Program-made: the position numbers and the translations under genes | NCBI GenBank assembly: GCA_021809225.1 | Contig: JAKBAL010000167.1 | Span: 1-5,621, forward strand | Origin: Pseudomonadota bacterium | Lineage (GTDB): Bacteria; Pseudomonadota; Alphaproteobacteria; UBA9655 | Direction of reading: 5' to 3' | DNA length: 5,621 nucleotides | The notes under the pieces: model-generated | Told to the model about the DNA's origin: nothing | What the model saw: the letters and a program-made list of their open reading frames with translations, nothing else | The model's database searches: none | Shown here: positions 4,228 to 5,621 of the stretch, piece after piece | Numbering within the stretch: position 1 is the first letter of the stretch | Layout: every line of letters starts with the position of its first letter

Positions 4228-5621
4228 CTAAAATCCAAACATATGATCTAGGCTAAAGCTACCATTTTTTTGCCGCAGCCCATGATAACCAAAAAGGCGG
4301 CACGTGTTATCTTGGATCATGACATATCCGCCGCGAGCTTTTTCGCGATCTGCCAATGTAAAGGTGTCTTGGTAAATCCACATGCGAGAGCCACTTTGCG
4401 GAATTTTCAAGTTAGCTTCTGCGATGGCTGTGCCTTCCTTTGTATAAAGGATGAGCTTTGTATCTGAAGTTTTGTGCCACGGAGTAGATGTGGGGTAAAT
4501 TAAGTGGCAAAAGGTTTCAATGTCATCGTCAACCCTGAGAAAAAGACCTGTTGTTAATCCTGGAGGAGAGCCTTTATAGGATTGAGGTTCATTTTTATAT
4601 GTAATAACTGTATTAAAGAGATGACTGCCAAAGCTTGTTTCGGCTTGAGCTGGAAGAGTTTTGTGTTCATAGCGGAAAATAGCGTGAAGCCAGCCATCCG
4701 CTTCAGTGCCAGCCTCAAAATCATAGACAAGTTCTACATGACCATAGTCTTGATTAAGCTGGATAATGTCATTAACAACAAGGGGTGTTGTTTGATGACG
4801 TGGCAGATTGCCAAAATCAAAGCTTCCTTTAAAAATTCCTTCCTTCGTATAAACGAGGGCTTTAACAGGCATAAAATGGAGTTCGCGACTCATAGGAGTG
4901 GGAAGGAGGGACGTCGTGTACAAATCTGTAGGAAAAAGGGGAGCAGGTAAAATAAATCCTTTCCCTAGCATATCTCTCATTTCTCGTAGCCTGAGGTCTG
5001 GCTTTAAATCCATTCGTTCAACATTCACGTGTGCCATGCAACGATAGCCTTTTTTATTAACGACTTCATAACGGGGGCGGACAAAATAGTGTCCTGCGTG
5101 AAGTTCGATTTGTTGAGGCCATCGGGCTTTTGGTAAAAGATCTGCTACATCAAGAGCATAGGTTCCGAAGGGCGGAATATCACGATCAAGAATATGATGA
5201 TTTGAATCACCCATAAGGTTTAAGCTGACCTCATTTGCAGGGACAGAGGTGGGATGGCTATTTTGGAGCCAGAGAATGACTTTCTCGCCTTCACGAGGAG
5301 CGGGAAGCCCAGAAAAATACTCGGAAGGCCAGGCATTTGCATCATGGGTTGCTGAGATCTGCCCATCATCATGAAAAGTATCAAGGGCGTACTTTACAAT
5401 GCTGTGGCCTTTGGTGTGTGTAAAATGAACAAAAAGCTGGCCGGTGAAATCAGGCAGGTTAAAGCGTTTTTTTATATCCCGACTATCAATGACAATGGAA
5501 TGAACTGTTGCGGGAATTGACTCTTCCCATTGAGCAAGTATTTTGCCGTTTTGGTCAAAAAGGATAGCCCATAGCTTGACGTTTTTTGCATCGTACTTTG
5601 TCCAACAGTTGGCACTCAGAT
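4228..5621 (-). CDS. Unrecognised beta-rich protein with about four internal repeats (partial, N-terminus beyond the right edge)
   Basis: The frame ends at TAG (4230-4228) and is open all the way to base 5621, giving at least 463 residues. The ATG at 5214-5212 is internal: the frame upstream reads as the same kind of protein (for example LSANCWTKYDAKNVKLWAIL at the edge) and that ATG lacks a ribosome binding site. Four units can be laid over each other, starting near 5580, 5229, 4866 and 4461. Each has a beta strand, a turn with Gly or Asn, a strand, often an 'IP..G' or 'LP' step, and a following Asp (for example ILFDQNGKI, ALVYTKEGIFKG, LILYTKEGTAIAE). Each is followed by a G/H-hydrophobic stretch such as GQLFVHFTH or GGYVMIQD. 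The last unit ends SFSLDHMFGF. No membrane helix is visible in this part. Function is unknown; I do not match it to a named family. G+C looks higher than in the operon. It converges on the + strand genes. Confidence 0.75.
   Translation of the reverse strand, partial: LSANCWTKYDAKNVKLWAILFDQNGKILAQWEESIPATVHSIVIDSRDIKKRFNLPDFTGQLFVHFTHTKGHSIVKYALDTFHDDGQISATHDANAWPSEYFSGLPAPREGEKVILWLQNSHPTSVPANEVSLNLMGDSNHHILDRDIPPFGTYALDVADLLPKARWPQQIELHAGHYFVRPRYEVVNKKGYRCMAHVNVERMDLKPDLRLREMRDMLGKGFILPAPLFPTDLYTTSLLPTPMSRELHFMPVKALVYTKEGIFKGSFDFGNLPRHQTTPLVVNDIIQLNQDYGHVELVYDFEAGTEADGWLHAIFRYEHKTLPAQAETSFGSHLFNTVITYKNEPQSYKGSPPGLTTGLFLRVDDDIETFCHLIYPTSTPWHKTSDTKLILYTKEGTAIAEANLKIPQSGSRMWIYQDTFTLADREKARGGYVMIQDNTCRLFGYHGLRQKNGSFSLDHMFGF

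Noticed and set aside
4222..4250. TATGATCTA occurs twice (4222-4230 and 4242-4250), 20 bases apart, around the - strand stop codon.
   Set aside because: Only nine bases and two copies; the second copy is simply coding sequence for Asp-His-Met near the C-terminus. No third copy or array.
4270..4950. Two + strand open frames (4270-4467 and 4582-4950) opposite the partial - strand gene.
   Set aside because: They oppose a continuous frame of at least 463 codons that has internal repeats; their peptides look like antisense translation with no motif.
1..5621. Searched by eye for CRISPR arrays, tRNA or rRNA genes, insertion-sequence ends and defence genes.
   Set aside because: No regular repeat-spacer pattern, no tRNA-like fold, no transposase motif and no nuclease or toxin signatures were seen.

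Overview
The window looks like a stretch of chromosome from an AT-rich alphaproteobacterium. The series argS, SPOR-domain protein, nagZ, then tatA-tatB is a familiar alphaproteobacterial gene order. The low G+C (by eye), reduced intergenic space, long A and T runs and a very short TatB would suit a host-associated lineage such as Holosporales-like or Rickettsiales-like bacteria. That placement is inference; there is no 16S or other marker here.

Left and centre (1-4103, all + strand) is one tightly packed gene string. It holds the 3' end of argS, a membrane-anchored SPOR protein, nagZ, an M50 site-2-type metalloprotease, tatA, tatB and an ELM1-like protein that appears to carry a lipoprotein signal. 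Neighbours overlap by 4, 14, 1 and 4 bases. The only real gap is 46 bases in front of tatA, which has its own ribosome binding site. The string is therefore probably one operon with coupled translation. The theme is the cell envelope: SPOR domains bind peptidoglycan stripped of stem peptides, NagZ recycles peptidoglycan fragments, Tat exports folded proteins (in many bacteria including cell-wall amidases), and M50 enzymes cut within membranes.

The most interesting spot is the tatB/lipoprotein junction (2931-2968). An ATG overlaps the tatB stop and begins a start like that of a lipoprotein, but it meets a stop immediately after a run of nine T. The rest of the signal peptide, with a clean L-T-S-C lipobox, continues in the -1 frame. 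A -1 ribosomal slip on T-TTT-TTT, an extra U from polymerase slippage, a phase-variable T9/T10 tract or a simple sequence error would each join the two parts.

Right (4104-5621): a 124-base spacer with weak hairpins separates this operon from a convergent gene on the - strand. That gene has no stop up to the right edge, so it is a partial CDS of at least 463 residues, and its first ATG in the window is internal. I do not recognise its family. It appears to be built from four diverged repeats of about 117-135 residues and to be richer in G+C than the operon.

Two expected genes are missing from their usual places: scpA-scpB between nagZ and tatA (the M50 gene is there instead), and tatC after tatB (the ELM1-like gene is there instead).
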